Shown: piece by piece, positions 1 to 11,114 of the stretch
How positions within the stretch are numbered: position 1 is the stretch's first letter
How the letters are laid out: each line of letters begins with the position of its first letter
Made by a program: the position numbers and the translations under genes
Assembly (NCBI RefSeq): GCF_000151315.2
Contig: NW_011887293.1
Location: 852,693 to 916,692 of the forward strand
Direction: 5' to 3'
DNA: 64,000 bases
Origin: Capsaspora owczarzaki ATCC 30864
Taxonomy: Eukaryota > Opisthokonta > Filasterea
The notes under the pieces: generated by a model
The model's database searches: none
The model's input: only the letters and a program-made list of their open reading frames with translations
Told to the model about the DNA's origin: nothing

Positions 1-1
1 G

Positions 2-643
2 TCCTTCCACGCCGATTTCGCAAAGCTGTATCCCATTCCTGGCACCGAAGAGCGGAAGCAAGCGACAAACGCAGACGCCGCGACCGATGCAGCGGCCGAA
101 ACCGGTGGTTTCGAACCGCTGACCCAGGAGCCAACCACACCAGCATCCAACGCCGCTGACGACATGCTGGCAAGTCTTTTCGGAGATGCCAGCACGTCTG
201 CGACGGACGCCACGTCCAGCGACAGTTCCGCACCTGCCTCTGAAGGGCTCGATGCCGCCGAGCAGCAAGCGTTGAACGACCGGCTGTCCGCATTGATTGA
301 GAGTTACAAGACGCATCTTGCCTCCATGCGCGATCAGCAACACCGTGACGTGATTGTACTGCCTTTCCTGGAGGCCGACAAGTGGTCGTATGAGGATATT
401 TGCAGCGTCGTGCGCATTGCCAGCCGGGAGGCAGGCCAACCTGCCGCATTCTCGGAAATGTTCGTGGCGGACAGCGCGGTGGCCATGGCACCCGTCCCCG
501 AGCGCCTCAAGGCTGCGCTCGCGCGTAAGGCTTCTGCTAGCACGATTTACCACAAGCGAGTCCTCAAACTGCGAGCAGCCCAAAAGCTCGCCGACGTCGG
601 CAAGAGGAAGGGCGCGGGCAAGATTACCGCAGCAGCGTTGTAA
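2..643 (+). CDS. 3' end of an unrecognised protein (partial)
   Basis: The reading frame is open from the left window edge to a TAA at 641-643, so at least 213 C-terminal residues are present and the start lies outside the window. The first visible part is Ala/Thr/Ser-rich and low in complexity. The last ~115 residues look folded: a helical stretch around LSALIESYKTHLASMRDQ, then a segment containing LPFLEADKWSYEDIC, ending in a Lys/Arg/Ala-rich tail (GKRKGAGKITAAAL). I do not recognise the family. It ends 145 bp from the stop of the convergent GCFC gene, so the two transcripts probably meet or overlap in their 3' UTRs. An internal ATG at 164 lies within the open frame and need not be a start. 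Confidence 0.7.
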   Translation, partial: SFHADFAKLYPIPGTEERKQATNADAATDAAAETGGFEPLTQEPTTPASNAADDMLASLFGDASTSATDATSSDSSAPASEGLDAAEQQALNDRLSALIESYKTHLASMRDQQHRDVIVLPFLEADKWSYEDICSVVRIASREAGQPAAFSEMFVADSAVAMAPVPERLKAALARKASASTIYHKRVLKLRAAQKLADVGKRKGAGKITAAAL

Positions 644-787
644 CCATAAAACCAGCAAAAGCGACGCGTTCTCCAGCAGTTCAAAATTGTCAAAATACAA
701 ACAACGAATACAATCAAATATAGCCAGCAGAATAAGAACGGATGTATATTATCTCGGTGTTTCTGGTTTTGACAGTCGCTCACAAAA

Positions 788-3778
788 TCAAGAGACATCG
801 CGACTCGCATTGGGGAGCAACGAAATCCAGTCAGTCAGAACACTGGTCGGGTTGGCCAAGTCTGTGAGGAGGGCGGCTTTGGCTTGTGGGGAGGGAAAGT
901 TGACATGGCCTGGGCGCAGCTCGAGCGCCTCTTGAATCCGCTGCACGACGCTGTCGCGCAGACAAGTGTGGAAAGTTTGCGTAATAGCAGAAGAATAGGA
1001 CTTGTCTGCCAACTGGATGAGCGTCGAGACGACCGAAAGCGCTCGGGATGATTGACAAAGCGAAAAGGGATTCCAAACGTGCATCAAGACACCCAGCATG
1101 CGTGGAAGTAGTGACTTTTCGATAGATTGCAGCAAGAGGTCGGCGTCAGGATTGGCATCGAGTGCGCCGGCGCCCGTGGAAGACGCCGAGCGCCCAGCGA
1201 AAGCTGCAATGGTTCCAAACCAGGGCATTGCCGTGATATCAGCTGCGTCTCCCTGTTTCAACGGCAGCCAAGCAAGGGACTGTGAGATTGGGCAACAACC
1301 AAAAAAGGGTTCACAAACTTTTCGCCAACAACCCTTTTCCAAACAAAACGCTGAATCGACATGAACCATGCTTACCAACAGCGGGTGCCAAGCCAGTAGC
1401 GCGTGGCTGACGTATGGGGAGAACAAGTTTGGGAGAAAGAAGCTCACGTACGACTCAGAGTACATTTGCGGGTAGAGACGCCGCAGCTCGTCAAATTTGC
1501 CAATGACAAACTCGAGCGAGCCAAAGTCGTCGAGGACATCGTCAAATATCCGTTGAGCTGCACCAAGTACAGATACTGCAGGCAAAGGAAAAGGACGTGT
1601 GGCAAGTCAGGGATTTGTTGTGTTGGCATCAATGAGCATTTTTGCAAGTCCCCCATGCCTCGAGAGTACTTACCAAGCTGCTCATCATAGCGACTACGAT
1701 GGACGGGGGCCTCGAGCGCATCATCTGAAGGAATAAAGACGACGAAGTGAGCAACAAAAAAACAAAATACTGTCTCGTTCGCCGAATGTGTCCTTTCTTT
1801 TGGATTTGTGATAGGTTACCATCAACGCTGACATCGGTTGTCAAGCTGCCAAATGCTTGGAAGAGCTCATTCAGTGATCCCTCAGCTGCTTGAATGAGTG
1901 GCCACTGTGCGCGATGTGCATTAAATCGTTAGAATGCGCGACGAGACCACGCGCAGGACGCGGACAACACTCTCTCTTACCTTCGCATCCAGACACCCGA
2001 GCAAATCCGTAACATAATCCTTGACACCTTGAAAGTACGACAGACGGGCCGAAACAACATCAATCTCGTCGGTGAGCTTGGAAATGACGCCCTTCACTTG
2101 CGTTTGCTCGGCTTGAACGCGCGCCATTTTGTGCTCGTAATGTGTGAGCGCATCGCGAAGGTCGGTCAGTCGTTCGTTGATACTGCCTTGTGCCACTTCA
2201 AAGGGCAGCGGCAAGGGCAGCGCAGCAATGTTTGGCATGTAGTCATGCTGTGGTGGCTGTCTGAAGCCGAGAATACCACGATCGGATGGTGCTTGGTCAT
2301 GTTGCCGCTGCTGCTTTTGTTGCGCTTTGGTCGCTTGGGCCAATACATGAGCTGCGCCTCCCTTTTGGATTTGTGCGCGTTCCCAAGCACGGACCTCGTC
2401 GTCCTCGTCGTCCTCGTCGCCGCGTCCACGAGCTGAGGCTGTATCCATCGTGTCGTCGTCGTTATCGTCATCCATGCCCTCGTTCAATGCCTGCCGAATG
2501 ATTTTGGCTCGTTCCATTTTTTCAGCGTGTTTTGATTTGACTCCGAACGATATCCGGTTGCCTGTGGTGTTGTTGCGGATTGTCGTGTTAGCATCGTTGC
2601 CTCCTCCGCCCCCCCCCATATCTAGAAATGCATAACACGCATCCACGAGTCAGAAATGACCTCTTACCAGAGTACTCTCCGTAGTGGCCCTCCTCTCCAA
2701 TAGCTGGATCATCTGCGGCAGGCAGAGATGCTCTTGAATCTTGCAAACCTGCTCCTTCACTCAGGGAAATATAGTCGCCGGTCTTCCTTGCACGTTCTCG
2801 ACGGAGTTTGGCTTCGGCAATTCGGTTGGCGTCCGGGATGCGGTCTTCATCGAACGGCTGCTCAAATTCGGGCACCTGTGTGTCGGCCAAGTTGAGCGCA
2901 GCCTCGCCCGTCAGCACGCCGTCGTCCGCATTGTCCTCGTCGATTTGCATGGGCATGCTTGCTGGAGGGCGAGTGTTGGGAGTATCAACAATTCCGTATG
3001 CGGCCTTGATGTCGGCGAGCGATCGCTGGACTGCTGGAGCGTCCTCTTCGCGCACGCTGTCCTCACCTCTGCTGCGATGCGAGCGTTCGTGAGACTTGGT
3101 GCTTTGACTACTCTGCGGTTCGTCAGAATGGTCATGACGGTGATGGTGGTGGTGGTGGTGATGGTGCTGGCTCTTGCGCAGCGATTCTTTGGCTGCGCGC
3201 CTGACTCTTGCCTCTTCCTCGTCAGCGTCGGACGACATGGCATCTGGGTCATCTGCAAAGCTCATCAGCGACTTTGCAGCAGCAGCGTTCGTCGTCGCAG
3301 CAACCGGATGATGGCTGCTGCTCATCAATCCAGCAGCAGTTGCAGTTCCAGCTCGCATCCCGCCGACAGCGCGATTGGCGGTGGCACCACCACCACCACC
3401 ACTACCACTACTACTACCAGCAGCAGCAATCCGCAGTCCTGTTGACGACCGCTTGAACAGAGTGCTTGTCGTCTTTGCGATCGACGCTGGTCCATCGTCC
3501 TCGTCCTCGTCTTCGTCGTCCTTGTCTCCGTCCTTGTCCTCGCTGCGATTCCGGTGCCGTGCATGTCCGGCTCGATCGGGCCGCCCGGCGTCGTCAGATC
3601 GCTTGGCTCCAGTGCTCTGCTCGTCGTCGTTGTTCTCATGTTGGCGCAGTGATCCACTCTCCTCAGTCGCCGACGTTGGGACTGCGTTGTTCGCGTCGTC
3701 CGAGTCGTCGTCCTCGCCAACGAGCTTTTGGCGAATATTCCGCGTGCGTGTCGGTTTGCGCATCATCATCATCGTCAT
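788..3778 (-). CDS. PAXBP1: GCFC/PAXBP1-like (GC-rich sequence DNA-binding factor family)
   Basis: Six exons close in frame: 2668-3778, 1981-2621, 1820-1904, 1674-1724, 1376-1575 and 788-1279, giving about 859 residues. The N-terminus (RTRNIRQK) resembles the family start. It is followed by a long acidic/Ser/His-rich linker with a nine-His run, the conserved IPDANRIAEAKLRRERARK segment, the EVRAWERAQIQKG motif, a coiled coil ending near YFQGVKDYVTDLLGCLDAK, then the GCFC domain (SRYDEQL; DDVLDDFGSLEFV; YPQMYSESYVSFFLPNLF; MPWFG). Known members are nuclear and associate with spliceosomal or transcription complexes; that role here is by homology. Several in-frame ATGs cluster at 3764-3778 and the first is used. 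The intron at 2622-2667 is only 46 nt. Confidence 0.9.
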
Positions 3779-4022
3779 CACAAGCGCGCGCGAGAGAGAG
3801 AGAGTCGAGTCAGGACAAACCTAAAAGAAACTGAGACTGAGACTCAGACTGGGACTGAGCAGTGCTGCATTCTACTGAACTTGTGATGATTGATGATTTC
3901 ATAAAAAAAGTGTCTATTCTCATCGTGTTTTGAACAAACGTCAAAAACACAAACCATTTAGGCATCACAACCGAGAACTCAATAACAACATCAACAACAA
4001 ATAGCAATAGCAAGAAGAACAC

Positions 4023-5701
4023 TCAAAACATCATGCTCAAGTCTAGCAAACCACTGTCAGGGTCGGCTGAGCAAACCCATTGATCAAGGAACGAGATGTC
4101 AGCCTCGCCTTGTGTCGCGACCAAGCTTGCGCTTGGGGCCTCACGACCGACAACAACAGTACCATCATTGACATTACTTGCCAAGTCTGGTCGTACTGGA
4201 GCTTGTCGCATTGGTACTGCGGAGCAAGCTGTTGCTGCTGCTGGCGATCGTGCTGCTTGGGAGGATTCTCCTCCTTCTGAAGAAGCGCGGGATCGTGCTG
4301 GCGCGGCAGCGGCGTTTGATCGAGCATGGCAAGCATGGACGTGAGCATCACAAGCACCAGCGATTGAAGAGACCCCCGTTGCATGGGTTGACGAACGAGT
4401 GCTGCAGACTCATTGAAGGTCTCCTCGTCGCGGGCTGCTCGCGAGCTGCAAGTGTTGCTGCTCTGGCGGACTGCACGATCGAGTAGGGATTGAGGTTGTT
4501 GCTGAGATTGCGACTGGCATTGCTGATGCTGCTGCTGTTGCTGTGATGTCAACGAGTTATCGAGCTGAGAAGAAGATTGTTGATCGTCTCCATGGCACTG
4601 TTGGGTGGCGGCAGAGTCCCAGGTCGTCGAGAAAATGTCGGCGAACGAGAGCTCGTCAAGGGGCGCCGCGGCTTCGGCAAGAGCAGCAGCCTGCACACTT
4701 GGCTGTGCAGCTGCAGCAGTAGGGAGTGGTTGGTCGGCTGAGCCAGCGAGCAGCGCGCGTGACCGCAGTGCGGCCATCAGCGCATCGCGCTCTTGTTGCA
4801 ACGCGTGGTTGCTCTGCTCGAGCTGCTCGACCCGTTTCGAGTACGAGTCACGAGCGGCAAGGGCCTTCTCGAGCTGCTCGTTCAGGTCGGCGGACTGCTG
4901 GAGCTTCTTTTCGCGGCTCTTGCGAGCAGCGTTGCGGTTGCTCAGCTTTCGTTTGGCCTCCTTGTCCAGCACAGGGAAGTTGGCGCCTCCCGTTGATGTT
5001 GCTGAGGATGCGGGATGGCGACGAGAGCTTGAGGAGGTTGGTGCAGGCGCAATCGGCACAGGCGAAGTCGCGGTTGCTGCTGCTGCTGCTGCAATATTGC
5101 CATTACAGCTCTTGGTGCGTGTCCGCTTGCTGGCAGGAGTCGCAAACTCGTCCACGTCTTCCAAGATGTGCTTGGCACGCGAGCTCGCGACGCTCGTGGC
5201 GGCAAATTCGGTGTCTTCCAACGTCTCGAGCGCCATGGACAGGGAGAGCGGCACTGACTTGTGCGTCAACATGTCAGCCTCTGCCTCCAGAAACAGCGAG
5301 CTGAACAGCTGCTGGTGTGCTTGGAAGGACGCCGAAGAAGCGGAAGAGGACGAGGACGAGGGATTGGCGGTCGTCAGAATCGGACCATTCATCAGCGCGA
5401 GTCGCTCGAGCTCGTCGTCGTGGCCCGTCCAGTCCTGCATCTCGAGCCAGTCCGATGCGGACGAGACCGAGCTTGCGGACAGCGGCGACAGAATGGGCGA
5501 AACGCGCTCGTGCTCCATCATATGGACCATCAAGTGCGATGACGTCGTCGGAGTTGTCGTCGGAGTTGTCAAAGCAAGAGCAGCGGAACCCGTTCCAGCC
5601 TCGACCAGCGCCAACGCCCTCGCGAGTCCGTCATCGTCGTCGTCGAAATTGTTGGCGCTGTCGTTGTATGGGATGTCGGCTGCAGACTGCTGCAGCGTCA
5701 T
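4023..5701 (-). CDS. XBP1: XBP1-like bZIP transcription factor with IRE1-type non-conventional intron
   Basis: One continuous frame from the ATG at 5701 encodes a bZIP protein. The basic region and zipper are at about residues 243-310 (KRKLSNRNAARKSREKK followed by leucine heptads). Unspliced, the frame stops at 4043-4045 (552 aa) and carries a hydrophobic patch, SLQSLVLVMLTSMLAMLD, just after residue 437. Removing 23 nt at 4382-4404 joins ESA to a second open frame ending at 4023 (551 aa, last residues DSGLLDLSMMF), an acidic, hydrophobic tail typical of an activation domain. The local peptide ESAALVRQPMQRG aligns with ESAALRLRAPLQQV at the animal XBP1 splice site. Family knowledge: IRE1 cleaves this intron during ER stress and the RtcB ligase rejoins the mRNA; the spliced protein activates chaperone and ERAD genes. 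Upstream ORF continuation to 5977 uses no ATG. Confidence 0.9.
4382..4404 (-). promoter_or_regulatory. Predicted 23-nt IRE1-excised cytoplasmic intron
   Basis: On the mRNA strand the 5' cut lies in a 7-nt loop, CUG^CAGC, on a stem of up to 7 bp (AAUGAGU/ACUCGUU), matching the IRE1 loop consensus CNG^CNGN. The 3' cut is AUG^CAAC on a shorter stem (CCC/GGG); loop positions 1 and 6 deviate from consensus. The intron starts with C and ends with G, so it is not GT-AG. The length of 23 equals 2 modulo 3, exactly what is needed to enter the long downstream frame. Codon for codon, both cuts align with human XBP1, the intron being one codon shorter. A second frame-compatible 3' loop (CUG^GUGC, giving 47 nt, 4358-4404) exists but has little stem. 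Confidence 0.85.
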
Positions 5702-6282
5702 GTTGTTCCACAGGTACGTTTGGGGCGTCGGAGTTCTCGTGTTCCTTCTTGTGCTATTGTTTCTCGCCTCGTTCTTCTTCTTGTTCTTCTTTGTTCTTCT
5801 TGTGTTCCTTGTTGTTTGTTGTTGTCCGTCTTTGGTCGCGATTTCACTGACAACAGACAACAAAAACAAAGACTGAAGTCCGAAAACACAAAGAAATAAA
5901 AAAAAAAAAAAGGAGAGAATACAAAAAAGTGCCAGCTCAGCATTTGGAAGCAAAGCCGACCTATCAGCGAACGACACCTGTGTAGCGGATTTTCGCTGTG
6001 TTTCTTGAGTGTGCTCGCTGTGTGTGGAGCGTTGAGGATTATATGGGGCTGCTTTGAAGAATGCGTGATCATGTCTGAATTACTGGGAAAACAAAGAGTC
6101 AGGAGAAGGGGGGAAAGAGAGCGGGAAAGAGAGAGAGAGCGGGGGACTATGACGCAATGGTTCCTTGTCTTGGCCATTTTATTGGCGTCGCGTTGATTTT
6201 TGGGGGAAAAAAAAAACAATCGATCCTGTACTGAAATAAAAACAACAACAACAACACAGCAAACCCCCTTTGGTTCCGTTTT
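5702..6282. other. XBP1 5' UTR/promoter and EPC 3' flank
   Basis: No coding region is supported. The stretch next to XBP1 is T/C-rich on the sense strand with an A-run at 5897-5912. A GA-rich tract lies at 6105-6142. A TGACGCAAT sequence at 6150-6158 resembles a composite CRE-C/EBP bZIP site about 450 bp upstream of the XBP1 start, which is suggestive only. The end near 6200-6260 has an A-tract and CAA repeats in the EPC 3' flank. Confidence 0.5.
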
Positions 6283-9179
6283 CTACATCACAAACCCGGT
6301 GAGCGGAGGCGGGGGTCGTTGTTGGCGCAGGTGGTCGCGAATTGCCAGCGAGAAGAGACTCGGCATGCTTCGGAGTTCGGCCGGATCGAATGGTGCACAT
6401 GCATCCTCGGCCGCAGATGGTGCTGCTGCTTGGGCTGCTGATGCTGATGCATACAGCGAGCTGCTCGTGTTGCGCTCCAATTCGCCGTTCGGCCCAACCA
6501 CCAACTCGTAGTGCTGCTGGGCAAGCGGCACTGCCGTCGGGCGCTGGTCCAGATGCTCAACATCCATGGGCCGCAGTCCGACAGCCGTCACGCTGTTAAT
6601 GGCAGTGGTGGCTTCTTCGGCTTCCGACGTCTGCGTGTGTGCCAGCGTGCTCGGCCACAGCAACGTCCTTGGATTGGTTGCAGGGCTGGAAATCCCCCCC
6701 CCCCAGAAACAAAAGAGCATTGGCAAGCAGCATGAGCGTTTTCGCGAACAAGCGTATTCACAGAACAATCGAAAAAACGTACAATAAAAGATTCGGCGCA
6801 AACCGGAGAACGCGCTGGTGCACTTCGTCAAACTCGTCGGCCGCTTGGATGAAAGGATCAGAGAATTCGATTGGCGGCGGTCCGTCGGCCTGGCCGCGCT
6901 GCTGGAGCTGCCGGAGCCGCGGGTTGACAATCGCCGAGGTGGCACGATCGTAAATGACTCGTCCGCCGCGGCCGATACGTCGCACACCCAGCGGAATCAA
7001 TCCCGATCGACCAAACGGTACCGGTCGATACAATGCTGCGTGTGACGCGATGGGCGGGGCGATCATGTGGTGGCGTGGCTGTTTTTTTTTTTTTTTTTTT
7101 TTTGGTTTGGTTTGTGTCGCTTTGTAAGCCTTCTTCCAGACAACAAACCAACCAACGAAAAACCAACGAAACAAAAAAAACTTACCGGATGGTACGAACA
7201 ATTCCGCTGGCGAACAAAGGCAAATGGATCGTTGGAGTCGGAGGGCGGGAGAACAGAGGCAAAGTCGGAAGTCAAAAACCGGTCTCGAAGCAACGGCAAC
7301 CCTTCGTCGGTGGCCTCGTTGTTGTTTTCGCGAGAGGCTGCGGCTGCGGCTGCAGCTGCGAGTTCAAACGCAGTTTCACACTCCCAGTCAAGGTCATCCA
7401 CCACCTCGTCTTCCTCATCATCAGCGAGGTCTGCGTCGTCGTCGCCTGCCCCTGCTGCGGGTGTCTCAGTCGCACCCTGCGAGTGCCGCTGTGCAATTCG
7501 AGCCATCCGGAGCTTGAAGAAGTTGCGCAACGGCTCAAACACAATGTCGCCCGAGTCGTCGTCCAAAGCACTTGCTGGGATGTGGCGCAAGAACTCTTCT
7601 TCGGCTTCGTCGTCCGATTCTTCGCGCAACAGACGGCGCATCGTGAATCGCGGCGCACCGCTCGCTGCCGTGCTTGTCGCCTCATCGTCCGCCTTGCGCT
7701 TTTTCAGGCCACGCACGCCTGGAGCGCCGATCGTGTTTTTGAGCGACCTGTTGTTTCGAAAAAAAAAAAAGCACAAAAAAAAGTAAGCAATCGAAGCTCC
7801 CTCCCTGCCGCTACTACAATCCGCCCGCACATACATGCGAGGAACGGGAGGAGGCAAAAGCTCCGTCACAGTGTAATCGCCGAGTGCATGCCGGCGCTCC
7901 AACAGCTCGACATCCACCTGGTAGCCCTCCAACTTGTACTTCTCACGGCGGCGAAGCGAGTCCAGAAGCGTTCGGACGCGTTCAAAGTCTCGTCGCAATT
8001 TGAGCATTCGCTCGTACGAGAGCTCGTCCGTTTTGCGATTCTGGCGAGTGATAGCAGCGAAAAACAAAAAATACCATAACAACAAAACAAACAAAAAATC
8101 AGCAACTGGCAAACCGCGCTTGCACTCGCAAACAGAGGACTCACTCTGCGCGTCGTCATTTTCTCAAAGCGACGCCGGAAGGCAACGTAAGGGTCGCGCT
8201 CGGTCGCCGGATCGTGCAGTTTCTTTTCAGTTTTGACGGTCGGAGGCAGCGGCTGCCCTTTTCGCATGCGCCGCGACTTCCAATGCTCATACGCCGTCAT
8301 TAACATGTCATCGTTTTCATTTTCCGGAAGGCTTGGTCGAATGGCAGCAAACGGGGCAATCTTGAAATCACAAGCGTTGAATCGATTGTCAAAGAAGAGT
8401 GAGCGGGGCACGTTGTCTCACACGACGCACAACAAGCACTTGCGACAGCACATGTCTCCCCTTTTACATCATTTCCTGTGGTAGATCGCTCGAACGCGTC
8501 AACGCATCGTTCAAACTGAATCGGAGTCATTTTCGACGACTTGCTCGAGCTGTTCACGCTCGTCAGCCATGCCTCGTCCTCACTATCCATGTCGTAATTC
8601 GGAATATCGGGATCTGCTGCATTGCCTGTTGGAGTATGGCAATTTTCCAATGGTTGTAGTGCAAGCAACAGCATCGTGAGTGAAGATCGAACACAAAAGG
8701 GGAGGCCCCTCCCACGCCTTTCATCCGCAACCATCCGCGTTACCATGCATGTGAATGTAATGCTCTGGCAGCTTAAAGTCTGGCGCGTAGTGCTGCTCGT
8801 AGCCCGGAGTGAGCAGGTTTGCCTCTGGGATGGGGATGTACAGGCTGGCCTTCTTGTCCTTGTCCAGCGGCGCCTGCGACATGACGTTGATGACTTGTTG
8901 CAAGTGATGTTCCTGTATCGTGTGTGGTGGAGAGGGGAGCCGGAGGGGGGGGGAGGGCAACAGGTCAGTGAGATCCAGTCCCAATGCAAGTCCCATACAA
9001 AAAGCGTTTCGTACCTCTTCCTCTTCCTTCTCCATGCCGGTGGCCAGCTGCGGCAGGGCGCGCGAGATCGCCTGGGCCTCATCCAGATCGGGCACTTCGT
9101 CCGACCGGTAGACGGTCAGCGCGCGCGTAAAGTCGATCGCTCTTGCTCGGAAGCTCAGAACGGCTTTTGGCGCAGCCAT
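6283..9179 (-). CDS. EPC: Enhancer of polycomb homologue (NuA4/TIP60 complex subunit)
   Basis: Eight exons: 9015-9179, 8744-8912, 8452-8625, 8145-8416, 7835-8040, 7186-7747, 6783-7078 and 6283-6685, about 748 residues. The N-terminal EPcA domain is clear: LSFRARAIDFTRALTVYR, TGMEKEEEE, EHHLQQVI, YDMDSEDEAWL, YEHWKSRR, DPYVAFRRRFEKM, then NRKTDELSYERMLKLRRDF. Later, VRRIGRGGRVIYDRAT matches the conserved arginine/glycine segment of EPC1/2. Family members bridge the acetyltransferase (Tip60/Esa1) to the nucleosome in the NuA4 histone acetyltransferase. The third intron (8417-8451) would be only 35 nt with a GTGCTG donor; the obvious GTAAAA donor at 8467 breaks the frame, so this boundary is tentative. 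All other junctions close in frame. Confidence 0.92.
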
Positions 9180-9456
9180 GATTCTCAGCAGCCGGGGAAA
9201 AGAAAAAAAAAAGAAAAAGAATAATACTAATAGTAACAACACCGACAACAGCAACGACAACACTCGGAAAACAAGTCAAAGAGAATGAAGAAGAGAAAAC
9301 TGAACTCTAAGCTTTTCGTTTGTATTGGGATTTGCATTGTATCATTGTCCATTCAGCTACCCTCGCTTACTGGCTGTTTAGTAATAACATAGATCATCAT
9401 CGTCGTCGAGTGGAGTGTTTTTTTTCTCTCAGTCATCCTTTCCCTTTCACTTTCGA
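9180..9456. promoter_or_regulatory. Shared head-to-head promoter of EPC and bL19m
   Basis: 277 bp separate the EPC start (-) from the bL19m start (+). The EPC-proximal half is A-rich on the plus strand; the bL19m-proximal half is T-rich. No TATA box is evident. Nothing coding is seen. Confidence 0.5.
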
Positions 9457-9786
9457 ATGCAGTCCGCAGCAGTGGTTGCCGTCGCTCGTCGCGGCATTGC
9501 CACCGCCAGCAGCGCCGCCCTCGCTGGTAACGCAAAGCACGCGTCCTTCTCTCCACGACTTGCCACTTTCATCCTTTGATTACTTCAATGCGCAAGTTGA
9601 AAGCGTACGATGCCGCCAGAATGGAGAACGGAGAGAGGGAGGGAGCGAGAGTGATTGAGAGATCTCCATGTTGTTTGCTTGCTGCTCCTCGGTCAATGGA
9701 GAACAACAAGAAAGCGAAAACCCCCCTCAATTGCTTGGAGAAGACCATCCCATGGGCAGATCTGCAAGCGAGAGTGACGGGGGGGG

Positions 9787-9836
<50 letters not shown>

Positions 9837-10975
9837 CAGAGCGAGTGTGCTCAATGGAAACGTCCAGCCACATGCAAGTCCCCATTGAATGGAAGACATT
9901 CGAAGGCTCCCCCCCCGCTTCTGGTGCCCACTTGCTCGATTCCTTGTCAACCTGTACTCAGTGATGCTTGGATGGTTTGGAAACAGGCGCTGCTGCTGCC
10001 AAGCCACCGCCGCCGCAAGCGAAACGAACCGCTCCTGCTGGCGGTGCTGCTGCTGCTGCTGCTCCAGCCAAGGAGGCTGCTCCGACCAAGGATGCTGCGC
10101 GGCAGGCGTTGCGCACATTCCTGGCAGAGGAGCCGTTCGAGACGTCCAAGACGGACATGCTGTCGTGGTTGAAGCGACGCGAAGTCCGGCTGCAGCGGTA
10201 CAATGCAGCCCCAGTCCCAGCCTTCGACGTGGGCTCGATCATCTCGGTCAAGTATCGCACAAGCATGACCGGCGAGGACGCAAACCGCGTGACAAAGTAC
10301 ATGGGCATTGTCGTCAAAAAGCGATGGAACCTCGGTTTGTCGTCCTGGTTTACCATCCGAAACGTTATTGAAGACGAGGTGGTCGAATTCACCTTCCCAA
10401 CACACTCGCCGCGCGTGATGGACATTACCGTGCTGCGACCCGGCCGAGCAGACCGCAACGCCCTCTCAAAGATGCTCGACCGACTGCCCAAGAAGCACTC
10501 CACCTTCACGCTCGAGGGCATGGGTGGTCGCACCGAGAAGCAAGTCATCGAGGTCACTCGCCGCGCCGCACAGGCCAAGACAGAGGCGGCCGTCAGCGCC
10601 GAATTCTTGCGCGCTCGCGGACAGTCGCTTGCGCTCAGCACAGTCGCCAAGATGCGCGAGCTTGCAGAAAAGGACGGGCGGCAAGTCTCGGTCGACGAGG
10701 CTGCGTTGGCCGCACAGCGCGCCTACGACCTGGCTACCAAGCGCAACAAGAGCACAACCGTCGTCCCACCAGCCTCGGCACACGCCTCCCGAAAGCCCTC
10801 CGGCTTGCCAGGCATCTCGGCGCCGACCGCGACCGCTGTGGCCTCGCTCGCCTCTGTTGATATTAATGCTGCCGAAAACATGCTCCGTCGTGAGAACATT
10901 GCAGCGCTATACGGCGTGGAGACGCTTGAGGGTGTCGACAAGGCCGTTCAAGCTACTTCTTCCGGCAAGCGATAA
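9457..10975 (+). CDS. MRPL19: Mitochondrial ribosomal protein bL19m
   Basis: Two exons (9457-9526 and 9987-10975) give 352 residues. Exon 1 encodes an Arg/Ala/Ser-rich presequence (MQSAAVVAVARRGIATASS), typical for mitochondrial import. The L19 domain follows an Ala/Pro linker: FDVGSIISVKYRTSMTGED, KYMGIVVKKRWNLGLSSWF, TIRNVIEDEVVEFTFPTHSP, then a helical C-terminal extension. The protein should be part of the large mitoribosomal subunit near the inter-subunit bridge. The 460-nt intron holds a (GA)n microsatellite. An ATG at 9968 lies inside the intron just before the acceptor and is not the start. Confidence 0.93.
9781..9836. repeat. (G)9(GA)n microsatellite in the bL19m intron
   Basis: Nine G followed by about 23 GA units, embedded in a wider purine-rich stretch of the bL19m intron. 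Confidence 0.95.
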
Positions 10976-11114
10976 AAGCTTTATCGTTGGGTTCTCGTCG
11001 TTTCTGTGTGTGTGCGTCCCAACCTGTTTTTCTTTTTGTAATGCTACACGATAAACCAACACATTCCCATTTCGGATGATCTCTGTGCACTTTGGTCAGT
11101 CGTTGTTGTTTGTG

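Noticed and set aside
4358-4404. 47-nt version of the XBP1 IRE1 intron
   Set aside because: Its 3' loop CUGGUGC fits the consensus and frame, but the flanks hardly pair and the alignment with animal XBP1 places the cut at 4381/4382.
4605-5876. 423-codon open frame antisense to the bZIP gene
   Set aside because: Shadow of the Ser/Ala-rich XBP1 coding strand; no domain, and the minus-strand frame has a clear bZIP.
5702-5977. N-terminal extension of XBP1 to 5977
   Set aside because: The open frame starts at a non-ATG codon and is Phe/Leu then Lys/Asn/Thr-rich, as expected for a pyrimidine-rich leader.
8462-8467. GTAAAA donor for EPC exon 3
   Set aside because: With the only usable acceptor (8417) it gives a 51-nt intron that breaks the reading frame into the next, clearly homologous exon.
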